Assembly: GCF_003116095.1 (NCBI RefSeq)
Contig: NZ_LGRA01000013.1
Location: 480,545-544,544, forward strand
Direction: 5' to 3'
DNA length: 64,000 bases
Source of the DNA: Azospirillum sp. TSO35-2
GTDB taxonomy: Bacteria; Pseudomonadota; Alphaproteobacteria; Azospirillales; Azospirillaceae
In this document: one piece after another, positions 17,439 through 25,571 of the stretch
Layout: each line of letters opens with the position of its first letter
How positions within the stretch are numbered: the stretch's first letter is position 1
The notes under the pieces: model-generated
What the model saw: only the letters and a program-made list of their open reading frames with translations
What the model was told of the DNA's origin: nothing
Databases searched by the model: none
Made by a program: the position numbers and the translations under genes

Positions 17439-18446
17439 ATGCTTCGTTTCGCCGTTCTCGGCTGTGGCCGCATCGGCCGCATGCACGCCCGCAACATCAA
17501 GGCGCACCCGCGCGCCGATGTGACCGTCGTCTACGACGTGGCGCCGGCCGCCGCCGGGGACACCGCCGCGGCGGTCGGCGCCCGGGTCGCCGGCACGGTG
17601 GAGGAGGCGCTGGCCGATCCGGCGGTCGATGCCGTGTTCGTCGCCTCCTCCACCGACACCCACGTCGACCTGATCGCCCAGGGCGCCAAGGCCGGCAAGC
17701 CGGTGCTGTGCGAAAAGCCGATCGACCTCGACATGGGCCGGGTGGACGCCTGCTGGGCCGAGATCGGCCCACTCAAGCCGCTGGTGATGATCGGCTTCAA
17801 CCGCCGCTTCGACCCGTCCTTCAAGGCGGTGCGCGACCGCATCCAGGCCGGCGAGATCGGCCGGCTGGAACAGGTCGTCATCACCAGCCGCGACCCGTCG
17901 CCGCCGCCGGCCTCCTACGTGGCGAAGTCGGGCGGGCTGTTCCGCGACATGACCATCCATGATTTCGACATGGCCCGCTATCTGGCCGGCGACATCGTCG
18001 AGGTCCAGGCGATGGGCGCCAACCTGATCGACCCGGCGATCGGCGAGGCCGGCGACATCGACGCCGCCATGCTGGTGCTGCGCGCGGCGTCGGGCGCGCT
18101 GGTCCACATCAACAACAGCCGGCGCAGCGCCTACGGCTACGACCAGCGGGTCGAGGCGTTCGGCGCCAAGGGCATGCTGCAGGCGCAGAACCGCCGCGCC
18201 ACCACGGTGGAATCCTGGGGGGCTGAACGCACCGGCGCGATGGACCCGGTGCTGGACTTCTTCATCGAGCGCTACCAGGACGCCTATCTGGCCGAGATCG
18301 ACCATTTCATCGACTGCGTCGAAACCGGCGCCACCCCGCTGTCGAGCTTCCAGGAAGGCCGCGAGGCGCAACGGCTGGCCGAGGCGGCGATCCGCTCGCT
18401 GCGCACCGGCGCCACCGTGCGCGTCGCCGACGTCGTGGCCGGGTAG
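17439..18446 (+). CDS. iolG: Inositol 2-dehydrogenase
   Basis: This 335-residue NAD-dependent dehydrogenase oxidises myo-inositol to 2-keto-myo-inositol, the first catabolic step. It has the Rossmann motif LGCGRIGRMHARN, the catalytic-lysine motif CEKPIDLD, GFNRRFDPSF, and MTIHDFDMARYL with catalytic Asp/His. Length matches IolG (about 330-340). The reading frame stays open far upstream, but the ATG at 17439 aligns with the family start. It ends the iolC-iolG operon, 85 bp before iolR. No iolA (methylmalonate-semialdehyde dehydrogenase) gene is in the window. Confidence 0.92.
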   Translation: MLRFAVLGCGRIGRMHARNIKAHPRADVTVVYDVAPAAAGDTAAAVGARVAGTVEEALADPAVDAVFVASSTDTHVDLIAQGAKAGKPVLCEKPIDLDMGRVDACWAEIGPLKPLVMIGFNRRFDPSFKAVRDRIQAGEIGRLEQVVITSRDPSPPPASYVAKSGGLFRDMTIHDFDMARYLAGDIVEVQAMGANLIDPAIGEAGDIDAAMLVLRAASGALVHINNSRRSAYGYDQRVEAFGAKGMLQAQNRRATTVESWGAERTGAMDPVLDFFIERYQDAYLAEIDHFIDCVETGATPLSSFQEGREAQRLAEAAIRSLRTGATVRVADVVAG

Positions 18447-18466
18447 GGGCGGCCGGGACAATTGGC

Positions 18467-18495
18467 TTGGACCGGGGTTCCGGAACATTTATTCT
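18467..18495 (+). promoter_or_regulatory. iolR promoter with IolR operator
   Basis: TTGGAC (-35, 18467-18472), 17-base spacer and TATTCT (-10, 18490-18495) form a sigma-70-like promoter. GGAACATTTATTCT (18482-18495) matches GGAA-N6-TTCC with one change and fully covers the -10. This predicts autorepression of the RpiR-type regulator. Confidence 0.65.
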
Positions 18496-18531
18496 ATCGC
18501 AACCGCCCATTGATGGACTGATCCGCCCGCC

Positions 18532-19377
18532 ATGGAGATCGACACCGACCCGCCGGAGAGCTTCGCCGCTCTCCAGGCGGCCATCGCCCAGCGCCAGGAC
18601 AGCCTCAGCCCGCGCCTGCGCCAGATCGCGGAGTATGCGCTGTCGAACCCCAACGACATGGCGCTGGAAACCGTGGCGCAGATCGCGGAGCGGGCCGGCG
18701 TCCAGCCTTCGGCGCTGATCCGCTTTTCCAAGACGCTGGGGTTCGACGGGTTCACGGAGATGCAGCGCGTCTTCCGCACCCGCCTGACCGACAACATGCC
18801 CAACTACAAGGAGCGCATCCGCGCCCTGGCCGACGGCGGCGCCAGCCTGTCCGACGCCTCGCGCGTGCTGGAACATTTCATCGATGCCGGCGTCCACGCG
18901 CTGGAGGATCTGCGGCGGGAGGTCAGCGCCGAAGACCTCGACAAGGCGATCGACCGGCTGGAACAGGCCGACCACATCTACGTCATGGGGCAGCGCCGGT
19001 CTTTCCCGGTCGCCGCCTATCTGGGCTACGCGCTGGGGCGGCTGGGGCGGCGGACGATCCTGCTCGACGGGCTGGGCGGCATGCTGCGCCAGCAGGTGCA
19101 GGCGATCGGCGACCGCGACCTGCTGGTGGCGATCAGCTTCAAGCCCTATTCCGACGACACGGTCGAGGTCTGCCGGCTGGCCGCCGGGAACGGCGTGCCG
19201 GTGCTGGGCATCACCGATGGAACGCTGAGCCCGATCGCGCCGCTGGCCGGGGTGACGCTGACGGTCGAGGACGCCCAGGTGAAGGGTTTCCGCTCGCTGA
19301 CCGCGACGATGTGTCTGGCGGTCGGACTGATCGTGGCGCTGGGGCAGCGGCTGGATCGGGAAAAGACCGGACGGTGA
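18532..19377 (+). CDS. iolR: RpiR-family transcriptional regulator of inositol genes (IolR type)
   Basis: This 281-residue protein has an N-terminal RpiR helix-turn-helix (about residues 1-85, with VAQIAERAGVQPSALIRFSKTLGFDGFTEMQ) and a C-terminal SIS sugar-phosphate-binding domain (about 130-260, IYVMGQRRSFPVAAYLGYALG). In rhizobia the inositol repressor IolR belongs to this family and binds GGAA-N6-TTCC. Here sites of that form lie on the iolC, iolR and iolB promoters and nowhere else noticed in the window. This supports the assignment better than homology alone. A perfect hairpin overlaps its stop codon. Confidence 0.85.
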   Translation: MEIDTDPPESFAALQAAIAQRQDSLSPRLRQIAEYALSNPNDMALETVAQIAERAGVQPSALIRFSKTLGFDGFTEMQRVFRTRLTDNMPNYKERIRALADGGASLSDASRVLEHFIDAGVHALEDLRREVSAEDLDKAIDRLEQADHIYVMGQRRSFPVAAYLGYALGRLGRRTILLDGLGGMLRQQVQAIGDRDLLVAISFKPYSDDTVEVCRLAAGNGVPVLGITDGTLSPIAPLAGVTLTVEDAQVKGFRSLTATMCLAVGLIVALGQRLDREKTGR

Positions 19378-19391
19378 CGCACCGTCCGGTC
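19365..19391 (-). terminator. Perfect hairpin over the iolR stop, T-run on the minus strand
   Basis: GACCGGACGGTG (19365-19376) pairs perfectly with CACCGTCCGGTC (19380-19391) around a 3-base loop. The iolR TGA is inside it. On the plus strand no T-run follows, but on the minus strand the stem is followed by TTTT. It may end iolR transcripts weakly and block antisense reading into iolR more efficiently. Confidence 0.6.
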
Positions 19392-19486
19392 CAAGTGGCC
19401 TCTCTGCCAGGAGATCGCAAGAGGCGGACGCACCCGAGGGAAGCCGATCACGCGTGACCGGCGTGGCTCCAGCGAGCCAGCGTCAT

Positions 19487-19530
19487 AGAATATAAATTCC
19501 CTATCCGCCGCAAGGCGGAATGTGTGTGTT
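19487..19530 (+). promoter_or_regulatory. iolB promoter region with IolR operator and half site
   Basis: AGAATATAAATTCC (19487-19500) is a one-mismatch GGAA-N6-TTCC site; its reverse complement GGAATTTATATTCT agrees with the iolR-promoter site at 11 of 14 positions. A second GGAATGT half site starts at 19517, 30 bp on, echoing the 29-bp spacing at iolC. A TAGAAT -10-like hexamer (19486-19491) overlaps the first site. This places iolB under the same repressor as the main operon. Confidence 0.6.
19504..19519 (+). other. GNRA-type hairpin upstream of iolB
   Basis: TCCGCC and GGCGGA pair around a GCAA tetraloop, a very stable RNA hairpin. It lies about 65 bases before the iolB start and just after the IolR site, so it would form near the 5' end of the iolB mRNA if transcription starts at the -10 noted above. 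Confidence 0.45.
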
Positions 19531-19584
19531 ATCCTTTGGCGCGCCGCCACCGCGCGGCCCCTCATGCAGGAACTGGAACCGACC

Positions 19585-20388
19585 ATGAGCAAGCTTCTGC
19601 TGCGCAACCACGCACCGGACGACACGGGGCGGGTCCATCACGTCACCCCGGAATCCGCCGGCTGGACGAACATCGGTTTCGACCTCTACCGTCTTCAACC
19701 CGGCCAGAGCGTGACCGGGGACACCGGCGACCGGGAGGTCTGCCTGGTCTTCGTCGCCGGCCGCGGCGATGCGGCCGCCGGCGCGGAGCGCTGGAGCGGC
19801 CTCGGCGACCGGATGAGTCCCTTCGAGGACAAGCGTCCCTATTCGATCTATGTGCCGCAGGGCGAGACCTGGAGCGTGACGGCGGCGACCCCGCTCGAGC
19901 TGGCGGTGTGCAGCGCGCCGGGGCGCGCCGGCGGCTTGCCGGTGCGGCTGATCCGGCCGGAGGATGTCCGCGCCTCGGTGCGTGGCCAGGGCACCAACAC
20001 GCGCCACGTCTTCGACATCCTGCCGGACCAGCAGCCGGCGGACAGCCTGCTGGTGGTCGAGGTGATCACACCGCCGGGCCACTGGTCGAGCTATCCGCCG
20101 CACAAGCACGACGTCGAGTCCGGCTCGGCGGAGACCCAGCTGGAGGAAACCTATTACCACCGCCTGAACCCGCCGCAGGGCTTCGCCTTCCAGCGGGTCT
20201 ACACCGACGACCGCTCGCTCGACGAAGCCATGGCGGTCGAGGACGGCGACTTGGTCATGGTCCCGCGCGGCTACCACCCGGTCGGCGCCGCGCACGGCTA
20301 CACCGGCTATTACCTCAACGTGATGGCCGGGCCGCGCCGGGCGTGGCACTTCAACACCGCGCCGGAGCACCGCTGGCTGCTGGGGTGA
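19585..20388 (+). CDS. iolB: 5-deoxy-glucuronate isomerase
   Basis: This 267-residue cupin-fold enzyme isomerises 5-deoxyglucuronate to 5-dehydro-2-deoxygluconate, linking IolD to IolC. The start MSKLLLRNH aligns with the family. Metal-binding histidines are in SSYPPHKHDVE, and the conserved glutamate and downstream histidine are in LEETYYHRLNPPQGFAFQRVY and MVPRGYHPVGAAHGY. It stands as its own transcription unit after iolR with an IolR site upstream. It is convergent with the next gene, 18 bases away. Confidence 0.94.
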   Translation: MSKLLLRNHAPDDTGRVHHVTPESAGWTNIGFDLYRLQPGQSVTGDTGDREVCLVFVAGRGDAAAGAERWSGLGDRMSPFEDKRPYSIYVPQGETWSVTAATPLELAVCSAPGRAGGLPVRLIRPEDVRASVRGQGTNTRHVFDILPDQQPADSLLVVEVITPPGHWSSYPPHKHDVESGSAETQLEETYYHRLNPPQGFAFQRVYTDDRSLDEAMAVEDGDLVMVPRGYHPVGAAHGYTGYYLNVMAGPRRAWHFNTAPEHRWLLG

Positions 20389-20406
20389 GGCCGGAGGGCG
20401 GACGGT

Positions 20407-21543
20407 TCAACCCAGCAGGTCGGCCACCGCCACGCCACGCTCCTGGCCCAGGCTGTTCAGCATCGCCAGCGTCGCGCTGTCGAGGGGAATGCCGTCCGCC
20501 AACCGCTGCGCCCGCGTCCGGCGCTCCGGCTCGCCCGGCATCAGGATGGCGTCCGAGCCCGGCGCGGCGGGGGTGTCGCGGACATAGGCGACCAGATCGT
20601 CCAGATCGGCAGCCCACTGGGCGTTCCCGCCGCGCGCCGGATCGAAGATGACGGCGAACATGTTGTTCATCACCCGCTCCCGGCCCTGGTGCGGTGGCGT
20701 GCCGGGCATCGCCGAGGCCAGCGCCCCGGCGAGGACGTCGCACATCAGCGCCAGACCGAACCCCTTATGGCCGCCGGACACACCGCCCAGCGGCAGCAGG
20801 GCCCCGGACGGGTCGTCGAACATCACCTTCGGGTCGCGCGTGCCGTTCCCCTCGGCGTCGAGCAGCAGGCCGGGGGCCATCTCCTGACCCTTGCCCATGG
20901 CGACCCGGCATTTGCCGACCGCGACGGCGCTGGTGGCGAAATCCAGGATGAGGGCCGGGGTGGACGACGTCGCCGGAACCGCGATGCAGATCGGGTTGGT
21001 GCCCAGCCGGGGCTGGAGGCCGCTGTACGGCGCCACCATCGGGCGGCTGGCGACGTTGACGAAGGCCATGGCGACCAAACCGGCGTCGCTGCACTGCTCG
21101 CCATAGGATCCGACCCGGCCGATGTGGTGGGTGTCGCGCAGCGACAGCGCCACCAGACCGTCCCGCCGCGCCTGGGCGATGGCAAGCTCCATCGCCTCGC
21201 GCGCGATCACCTGCCCGTAGCCGGACCCGCCGCTGACCGACAGGAACGGGCCGGACTGGCCGTCCACGACCGCGTGCCGGTTGGGTTTCAGGAAGCCGGC
21301 GGCGATGGCCGGCATGTACATCGCCAGCATGCCGACGCCGTGGCTGTCGTGGCCGCGGAGGTTGGCCTCGACCAGATGGTCGGCGACGATCCGGGCCTCC
21401 TCCGCCGCGCTGCCGGCCGCCTGGAGCAGCCGGCGGATCGCGTCGAGCAGGCCCGCCGCCTTGACGCGGTGGATGCCGGTCCCGTAGGTGCCGGCGTTGA
21501 ACGACGCGGCTGCGGCGTAGGGATCCGTGGAAGTTTCGCTCAT
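20407..21543 (-). CDS. Malate/L-lactate dehydrogenase-family NAD(P) oxidoreductase (Ldh_2)
   Basis: This 378-residue protein belongs to the Ldh_2 (pfam02615) family, with its own NAD-binding fold unlike classical LDH. Typical blocks are NLRGHDSHGVGM with the catalytic histidine, RDTHHIGRVGSYGE, RLGTNPICIAVPA and VSGGHKGFGLALMCDVLAG. The family includes malate, ureidoglycolate, 2,3-diketogulonate and delta1-piperideine-2-carboxylate reductases. The substrate here is unknown. It lies downstream of, and codirectional with, a gamma-glutamyltransferase gene, so a role in amino-acid or oxo-acid use is possible. Confidence 0.85.
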   Translation of the reverse strand: MSETSTDPYAAAASFNAGTYGTGIHRVKAAGLLDAIRRLLQAAGSAAEEARIVADHLVEANLRGHDSHGVGMLAMYMPAIAAGFLKPNRHAVVDGQSGPFLSVSGGSGYGQVIAREAMELAIAQARRDGLVALSLRDTHHIGRVGSYGEQCSDAGLVAMAFVNVASRPMVAPYSGLQPRLGTNPICIAVPATSSTPALILDFATSAVAVGKCRVAMGKGQEMAPGLLLDAEGNGTRDPKVMFDDPSGALLPLGGVSGGHKGFGLALMCDVLAGALASAMPGTPPHQGRERVMNNMFAVIFDPARGGNAQWAADLDDLVAYVRDTPAAPGSDAILMPGEPERRTRAQRLADGIPLDSATLAMLNSLGQERGVAVADLLG

Positions 21544-21564
21544 GTCATGCTTTCCCCACCGACC

Positions 21565-21583
21565 ACCGCCGTTGGACGGCGGT
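21565..21583. other. Hairpin in the leader of the Ldh_2 gene
   Basis: ACCGCCGT (21565-21572) pairs perfectly with ACGGCGGT (21576-21583) around a 3-base loop. It lies 22-40 bases upstream of the start codon on the coding strand. A second 6-bp hairpin (GCCGCG/CGCGGC, 21639-21653) sits next to the stop of the upstream ggt gene. No clear T-run follows either in the direction of transcription. Confidence 0.4.
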
Positions 21584-21656
21584 CTTGTTTCCGGCCTCCA
21601 TTTGGTCGGAACGTCACGGCGGAACAAGGGGTTGAATTGCCGCGGGGCGCGGCGGT

Positions 21657-23249
21657 CTAAAAGCCGAGGGCGCAGCCGTCCTTGCGATGGTCGGAGCCGC
21701 CCAGCAGCGTTCCCTGTTCCCAGTCGACCATGATCGCCTGGGCGCCGCCGATCGGCCCCCTGGGCGTCTGGATGGTGAACCCGCGCCGCTCCAGTTCCGG
21801 CCCCACCGTCTCGCGGATGGCGCGTTCGGCCTCGACCTCGCCGGTGCCGGGCAGGGGGAACAGCCGGGGCAGCTCGATGGCGGCCTGGAGGTCCAGCCCG
21901 TGGTCGAACAGCTTCGACAGAAGATGGGCGTGGCCCATCGCCTGATAATGGCCGCCCATGACGCCGAAGGTCAGGCAGACGCGCCCGTTCTCCGCCACCA
22001 TGCCAGGAATGATCGTGTGCATCGGGCGCTTGCCCGGCCCGATGGCGTTCGGGTGGCCGTCGACCAGCGAAAAGCTCTGGCCCCGGTTGTGGAACAGCAC
22101 GCCGGACCGCGGCGCCATCAGCCCGCTGCCATAGGGGGTGAAGAGCGAGTTGATGAAGCTGACGGCGGTGCGGTCCTTGTCGACGACGGCGATATAGACG
22201 GTGTCGGTGTGTTCGACCGCCTCCTCGACCGCCTGCCGGGGGAGGGCGCGCGTCAGGTCGATCCTGGCGGCGAGGTCGTCGGCCAGCGCGTCCGACAGCA
22301 GATGATCGACCGGCACCTCCGCCACCGCCTGATCGGCGACGAAGGCGTCCCGTGCGGCGTAGGCGAGCCGGGTCGCCTCGATCTCGATGTGCAGGGTGTC
22401 GGCGCCGAGCGGATCGCTGCCGGGCGTGAAGCGCTTCAGGATGTTGAGGATCATCAGGGCGATGACGCCCTGGCCGTTCGGCGGGCATTCGTAGACGGTG
22501 CGGCCCCGGTAGCTGGTGCGGATCGGCGTCACATACTCGCCTTGCGCCGCGGCGAAGTCGGCCATCGTGTGGCAGCCGCCGTGGCCTTGCAGGCAGGCGA
22601 CCATGTCCTCCGCCACCGGGCCCCGGTAGAAGGCGTCGGGACCGTCGCGGCCGATCGCCTCCAGCGTGTCGGCGAGCCGCGGCTGGTGCTGCAGGCTGCC
22701 GACCTTGGGCACGGCGCCGTCCGCCAGGAAGGTGGTGCGCGCCATCGGGTCCTGCAGCAGCAACTCCCGTTGATGGCCGATGTCGAAGGCGACGCGCGGC
22801 GTGACCGGGTAGCCGTTGCGGGCGAGCGCGACGGCGGGGGCGAGGATCTCGCGCAGCGGCAGGCGGCCATGCCCGGCGACCAGGCGCGCCCACGCCTCGA
22901 CCGCCCCCGGCACGGTGACCGCGTGGGGCGAGCGCCGGTCGATGGCCGAACCCCCGGCGTCGCGCAGGCGCGCCAGCGTCAGCCCGGCGGGCGTCCGGCC
23001 CGACCCGTTGTAGGCGATCACGTCGGCGCTGCCGCCCGGCGCCACCAGGGCGAAACAGTCCCCGCCGACCCCGGTCGACCCGGCTTCGACCACGCACTGC
23101 ACGGCGCAGGCGGCAACCGCCGCGTCCACCGCGTTGCCGCCGGCCTTCAGAATCTCGACCGCCGTCAGGGTGGCGGTGGGATGTGAGGTCGCCGCCATGC
23201 CGTCGCGGCCGACCGCCAGCGACCGTCCCGGTGTCTCGAAGTTCCGCAT
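21657..23249 (-). CDS. Gamma-glutamyltransferase family protein
   Basis: This 530-residue protein is an Ntn-hydrolase that would self-cleave before a threonine. The small-subunit start is visible as HTDTVYIAVVDKDRTAVSFI around residue 360, where the threonine before VYIAVVD is the nucleophile. Other family blocks are EILKAGGNAVDAAVA near the N-terminus, AGSTGVGGDCFALV, PNGQGVIALMILNIL and the MHTIIPGM/GVMGGHYQAMGHA region. No signal peptide is evident, so it may be cytoplasmic. Start MRNFETPGRS has GGAGG at about 9-base spacing. Confidence 0.9.
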   Translation of the reverse strand: MRNFETPGRSLAVGRDGMAATSHPTATLTAVEILKAGGNAVDAAVAACAVQCVVEAGSTGVGGDCFALVAPGGSADVIAYNGSGRTPAGLTLARLRDAGGSAIDRRSPHAVTVPGAVEAWARLVAGHGRLPLREILAPAVALARNGYPVTPRVAFDIGHQRELLLQDPMARTTFLADGAVPKVGSLQHQPRLADTLEAIGRDGPDAFYRGPVAEDMVACLQGHGGCHTMADFAAAQGEYVTPIRTSYRGRTVYECPPNGQGVIALMILNILKRFTPGSDPLGADTLHIEIEATRLAYAARDAFVADQAVAEVPVDHLLSDALADDLAARIDLTRALPRQAVEEAVEHTDTVYIAVVDKDRTAVSFINSLFTPYGSGLMAPRSGVLFHNRGQSFSLVDGHPNAIGPGKRPMHTIIPGMVAENGRVCLTFGVMGGHYQAMGHAHLLSKLFDHGLDLQAAIELPRLFPLPGTGEVEAERAIRETVGPELERRGFTIQTPRGPIGGAQAIMVDWEQGTLLGGSDHRKDGCALGF

Positions 23250-23343
23250 GGGGTCCCGGCCTCCTTGTTTCGGGACACCAGTCTGCCATGAACGGCCCCT
23301 CGCATGGGACATGCGACATCGCATAGGCCGGTGGTGATGTTCG

Positions 23344-23368
23344 GCGGGCCGGCGGCGGCACGGCCCGC
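23344..23368 (-). terminator. GC hairpin after the hydrogenase operon
   Basis: GCGGGCC (23344-23350) pairs with GGCCCGC (23362-23368). It lies about 17 bases after the stop of the last hydrogenase gene and before the ggt start, both on the minus strand. There is no T-run, so termination efficiency is uncertain. Confidence 0.4.
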
Positions 23369-23384
23369 GCGCGGGACCCGGCCG

Positions 23385-24464
23385 TTACCGGTCGGTGCAG
23401 GAAATGCAGGGGTCCACCGAGGCCTGGATGATCGACAGGTCGGCCAGCGGCTGGCCCATCACCATCGGTTCGATCGCCGGGATGTTGACGAAGGACGGGG
23501 TGCGGATCTTGACGCGGGCCGGCGAGGCCCCGCCTTCGGAGGCGACGTAGTAAAAGGCCTCGCCGCGCGGCGCCTCGGTGCGGATGGTCGCCTCGCCGGC
23601 CGGGATCTCCGGCAGCCCCTGGGTCGCCCGCAGCGGGCCGGGGGGCAGCGACAGCAGCGCCTCGCGGATCAGCCGGACGCTCTCCATCATCTCCAGCGCC
23701 CGCACCACGACGCGGGCCTGCACGTCGCCTTCCGGCCGGACGACGCTTTCGAAGCCCAGATCGGCGTAGGACAGGTAGGGCTGGTCCTTGCGCACGTCGA
23801 TGTCGAGGCCGGAGGCACGCGCCACCGGGCCGACCACCGCCCATTCCACCGCCTGCTCCCTGCTCAGCCGGCCGACGCCGCGGGTGCGGGCCAGCGCGGT
23901 CGGGTTCTGGGTGAAGGTGGGGATGACGACCTCGCCCAGCCCCTTGGCCAGCGCGTCGAGCGCCGGCAGATGCGCCGCCGGATCGGGGATGTCGCGCAGG
24001 ACGCCGCCGATGCAGTTCATGCCGTAATTGACCCGGTTGCCGCTGATCGCCTCGAGCGTGTCCATCACCCGCTCGCGCAGGGTGAAGACCTCCATGAACA
24101 GCGAATGGAAGCCGATGTCCTCCGCCCCGACGCCGGCCCACAGCAGGTGCGAATGCAGCCGCTCCAACTCGGCGATGATGGTGCGGATGTGGGCGGCGCG
24201 CTTGGGCAGCTCGATGCCGGCGATGGTCTCCGCCGCCAGGCAGAAGGTCATGGCGTGGGTGTTGGAGCAGATGCCGCAGACGCGCTCGATCAGGGTGATG
24301 ACCTCGACCCAGTTGCGTTTCTGCGCCAGCAGCTCGATGCCGCGATAGCTGAAGCCGACCTCGACGGTGGCGGACTCGATGACCTCGCCCTTGCACTGCA
24401 CCTTGACCTTGAAGGGCTCTTCCAGGGCCGGGTGATAGGGGCCGAGCGGAAAGCTGTAGGGCAT
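23385..24464 (-). CDS. Group 4 [NiFe] hydrogenase large (catalytic) subunit
   Basis: This 359-residue protein is the NuoD/HyfG/EchE-type large subunit that carries the NiFe site. The four nickel ligands are present: C63 and C66 in RVCGICSNTH, and C353 and C356 in the terminal DPCISCTDR. Retention of all four cysteines separates it from respiratory complex I NuoD. The protein ends exactly at R359 of that motif, so there is no C-terminal peptide for a maturation protease; the CO-induced CooH subunit is known for the same feature. It is the last gene of a ten-gene operon and is separate from the NuoC-like subunit, unlike fused HycE/HyfG of E. coli. Confidence 0.92.
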   Translation of the reverse strand: MPYSFPLGPYHPALEEPFKVKVQCKGEVIESATVEVGFSYRGIELLAQKRNWVEVITLIERVCGICSNTHAMTFCLAAETIAGIELPKRAAHIRTIIAELERLHSHLLWAGVGAEDIGFHSLFMEVFTLRERVMDTLEAISGNRVNYGMNCIGGVLRDIPDPAAHLPALDALAKGLGEVVIPTFTQNPTALARTRGVGRLSREQAVEWAVVGPVARASGLDIDVRKDQPYLSYADLGFESVVRPEGDVQARVVVRALEMMESVRLIREALLSLPPGPLRATQGLPEIPAGEATIRTEAPRGEAFYYVASEGGASPARVKIRTPSFVNIPAIEPMVMGQPLADLSIIQASVDPCISCTDR

Positions 24465-24476
24465 GGCCGGGAACTC

Positions 24477-25025
24477 CTAGGAACGGGCCGGAGGAGGGGC
24501 GGGCGGAGAGGCCAGCGGAGAGGACGGCTTGCGGGCGACCGTCGCCGGGCGGCACATTGCCTCGCGCAGCGTCGCCGTGTCGATCCCCTCCGGACGGATC
24601 AGCGGGACCGGGTTGGGGTGGCCGGGGAACTCGACCGCGAACAGGTCGCGGATCTCGCGCTCGGCCCAGGACGCCGCCCGGACGCGGGGCGCCAGCGAGG
24701 CGAGCGCGCCGTTGCGGGTGCAGGTCTTGACGTTGATGATCCGGTGTTCGTCGATGTAATGGTAGATCACCGTCGATTCGGCGCTGTCGGGGTGCGGAAT
24801 GGCGGTGACGGTGCCGAGCCGGATGCCCAGCGCCGCCATCGCGGCGGCCATCGCCTCCACATCCAGCAGCGGGGCGTCGGCCCACAGCGCGCCGTTGCGG
24901 ACGTCGACCGAGCGGACGCCGGGGATGGCGCGGAGCGCCTCGGTCAGGCGCGGGCACGCGCGTTCGGCGGTGCCGGCGGCCGTGTTGGCGGTCATGATGT
25001 CGGCGGTCATGGTGTCAGCGGTCAT
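24477..25025 (-). CDS. NuoC-like 30-kDa subunit of the hydrogenase complex
   Basis: This 182-residue protein matches the complex I 30-kDa (NuoC/EchD) family, with the diagnostic SWAEREIRDLFAVEFPGHPN segment near residue 130 followed by IRPEGI. It helps join the catalytic module. The chosen start overlaps the end of the ferredoxin gene by 11 bases and has GGAGG upstream. Two further in-frame ATGs follow because the N-terminus is a threefold MTA(D/N) repeat, so the true start could be 15 or 30 bases downstream. The C-terminus is a short Pro/Ala tail. Confidence 0.85.
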   Translation of the reverse strand: MTADTMTADIMTANTAAGTAERACPRLTEALRAIPGVRSVDVRNGALWADAPLLDVEAMAAAMAALGIRLGTVTAIPHPDSAESTVIYHYIDEHRIINVKTCTRNGALASLAPRVRAASWAEREIRDLFAVEFPGHPNPVPLIRPEGIDTATLREAMCRPATVARKPSSPLASPPAPPPARS

Positions 25026-25557
25026 GGCGACCTCCCTCCGCGACGGCGCCGTCCGGGGTGAAGGCGGTGCGCAGGCGTGCGCTCGCCGCCCAGCGGCGGC
25101 AGTCGGGGCAATAGCCGCGCTCGGCCTCGTCCGCGCCCGCCGCCCACAGCGCGTCCATCGTCGCCGCCGGCAGCGGGACATGGGCGGCGCCACAGCGGGT
25201 GCAGGGCTGCAGGTGGATGACGCTTTCCAGCCGCAGCCCGTCGCCGCCGGCGCTGTTCGTCGAGCCGGGGACGTCGGCGCGCAGATGGATCGCGCGGGTC
25301 GGGCAGTTCTGCTCGCACAGCCCGCAGAAGGAGCATTGGCCGATGAAGAAATGCCAGGACACCGAGATGCCGGGATCCTGGGTGAAATGGATGGCCTTGG
25401 GCGCGCAGACGAAGGCGCAGGTGCCGCAGGCGGTGCAGCGGCCGGCGTCGTGGGTGAGCGCGCCGCGGTAGGTCGGGGGCACGACCGGCATGTCGGCCGG
25501 CGCGCGGGTGCGCGACGGTCGCAGCAGGTTGCCGAGGATGGTCTTCAGCATTGCCAT
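25015..25557 (-). CDS. HyfH/HycF-like polyferredoxin subunit of hydrogenase
   Basis: This 180-residue iron-sulfur protein has two classical [4Fe-4S] motifs: C41, C44, C47, C51 and C75, C78, C81, C85. It also carries two C-terminal CxxC pairs (C119/C122 and C150/C153) that could bind a zinc or rubredoxin-like metal. The same layout occurs in HycF/HyfH of the E. coli formate hydrogenlyases, which pass electrons from the oxidising enzyme to the hydrogenase small subunit. Here the electron source is most likely the AOR iron-sulfur protein encoded at the head of the operon. Confidence 0.9.
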   Translation of the reverse strand: MAMLKTILGNLLRPSRTRAPADMPVVPPTYRGALTHDAGRCTACGTCAFVCAPKAIHFTQDPGISVSWHFFIGQCSFCGLCEQNCPTRAIHLRADVPGSTNSAGGDGLRLESVIHLQPCTRCGAAHVPLPAATMDALWAAGADEAERGYCPDCRRWAASARLRTAFTPDGAVAEGGRHDR

Positions 25558-25571
25558 GGCGGTATCCCCCT

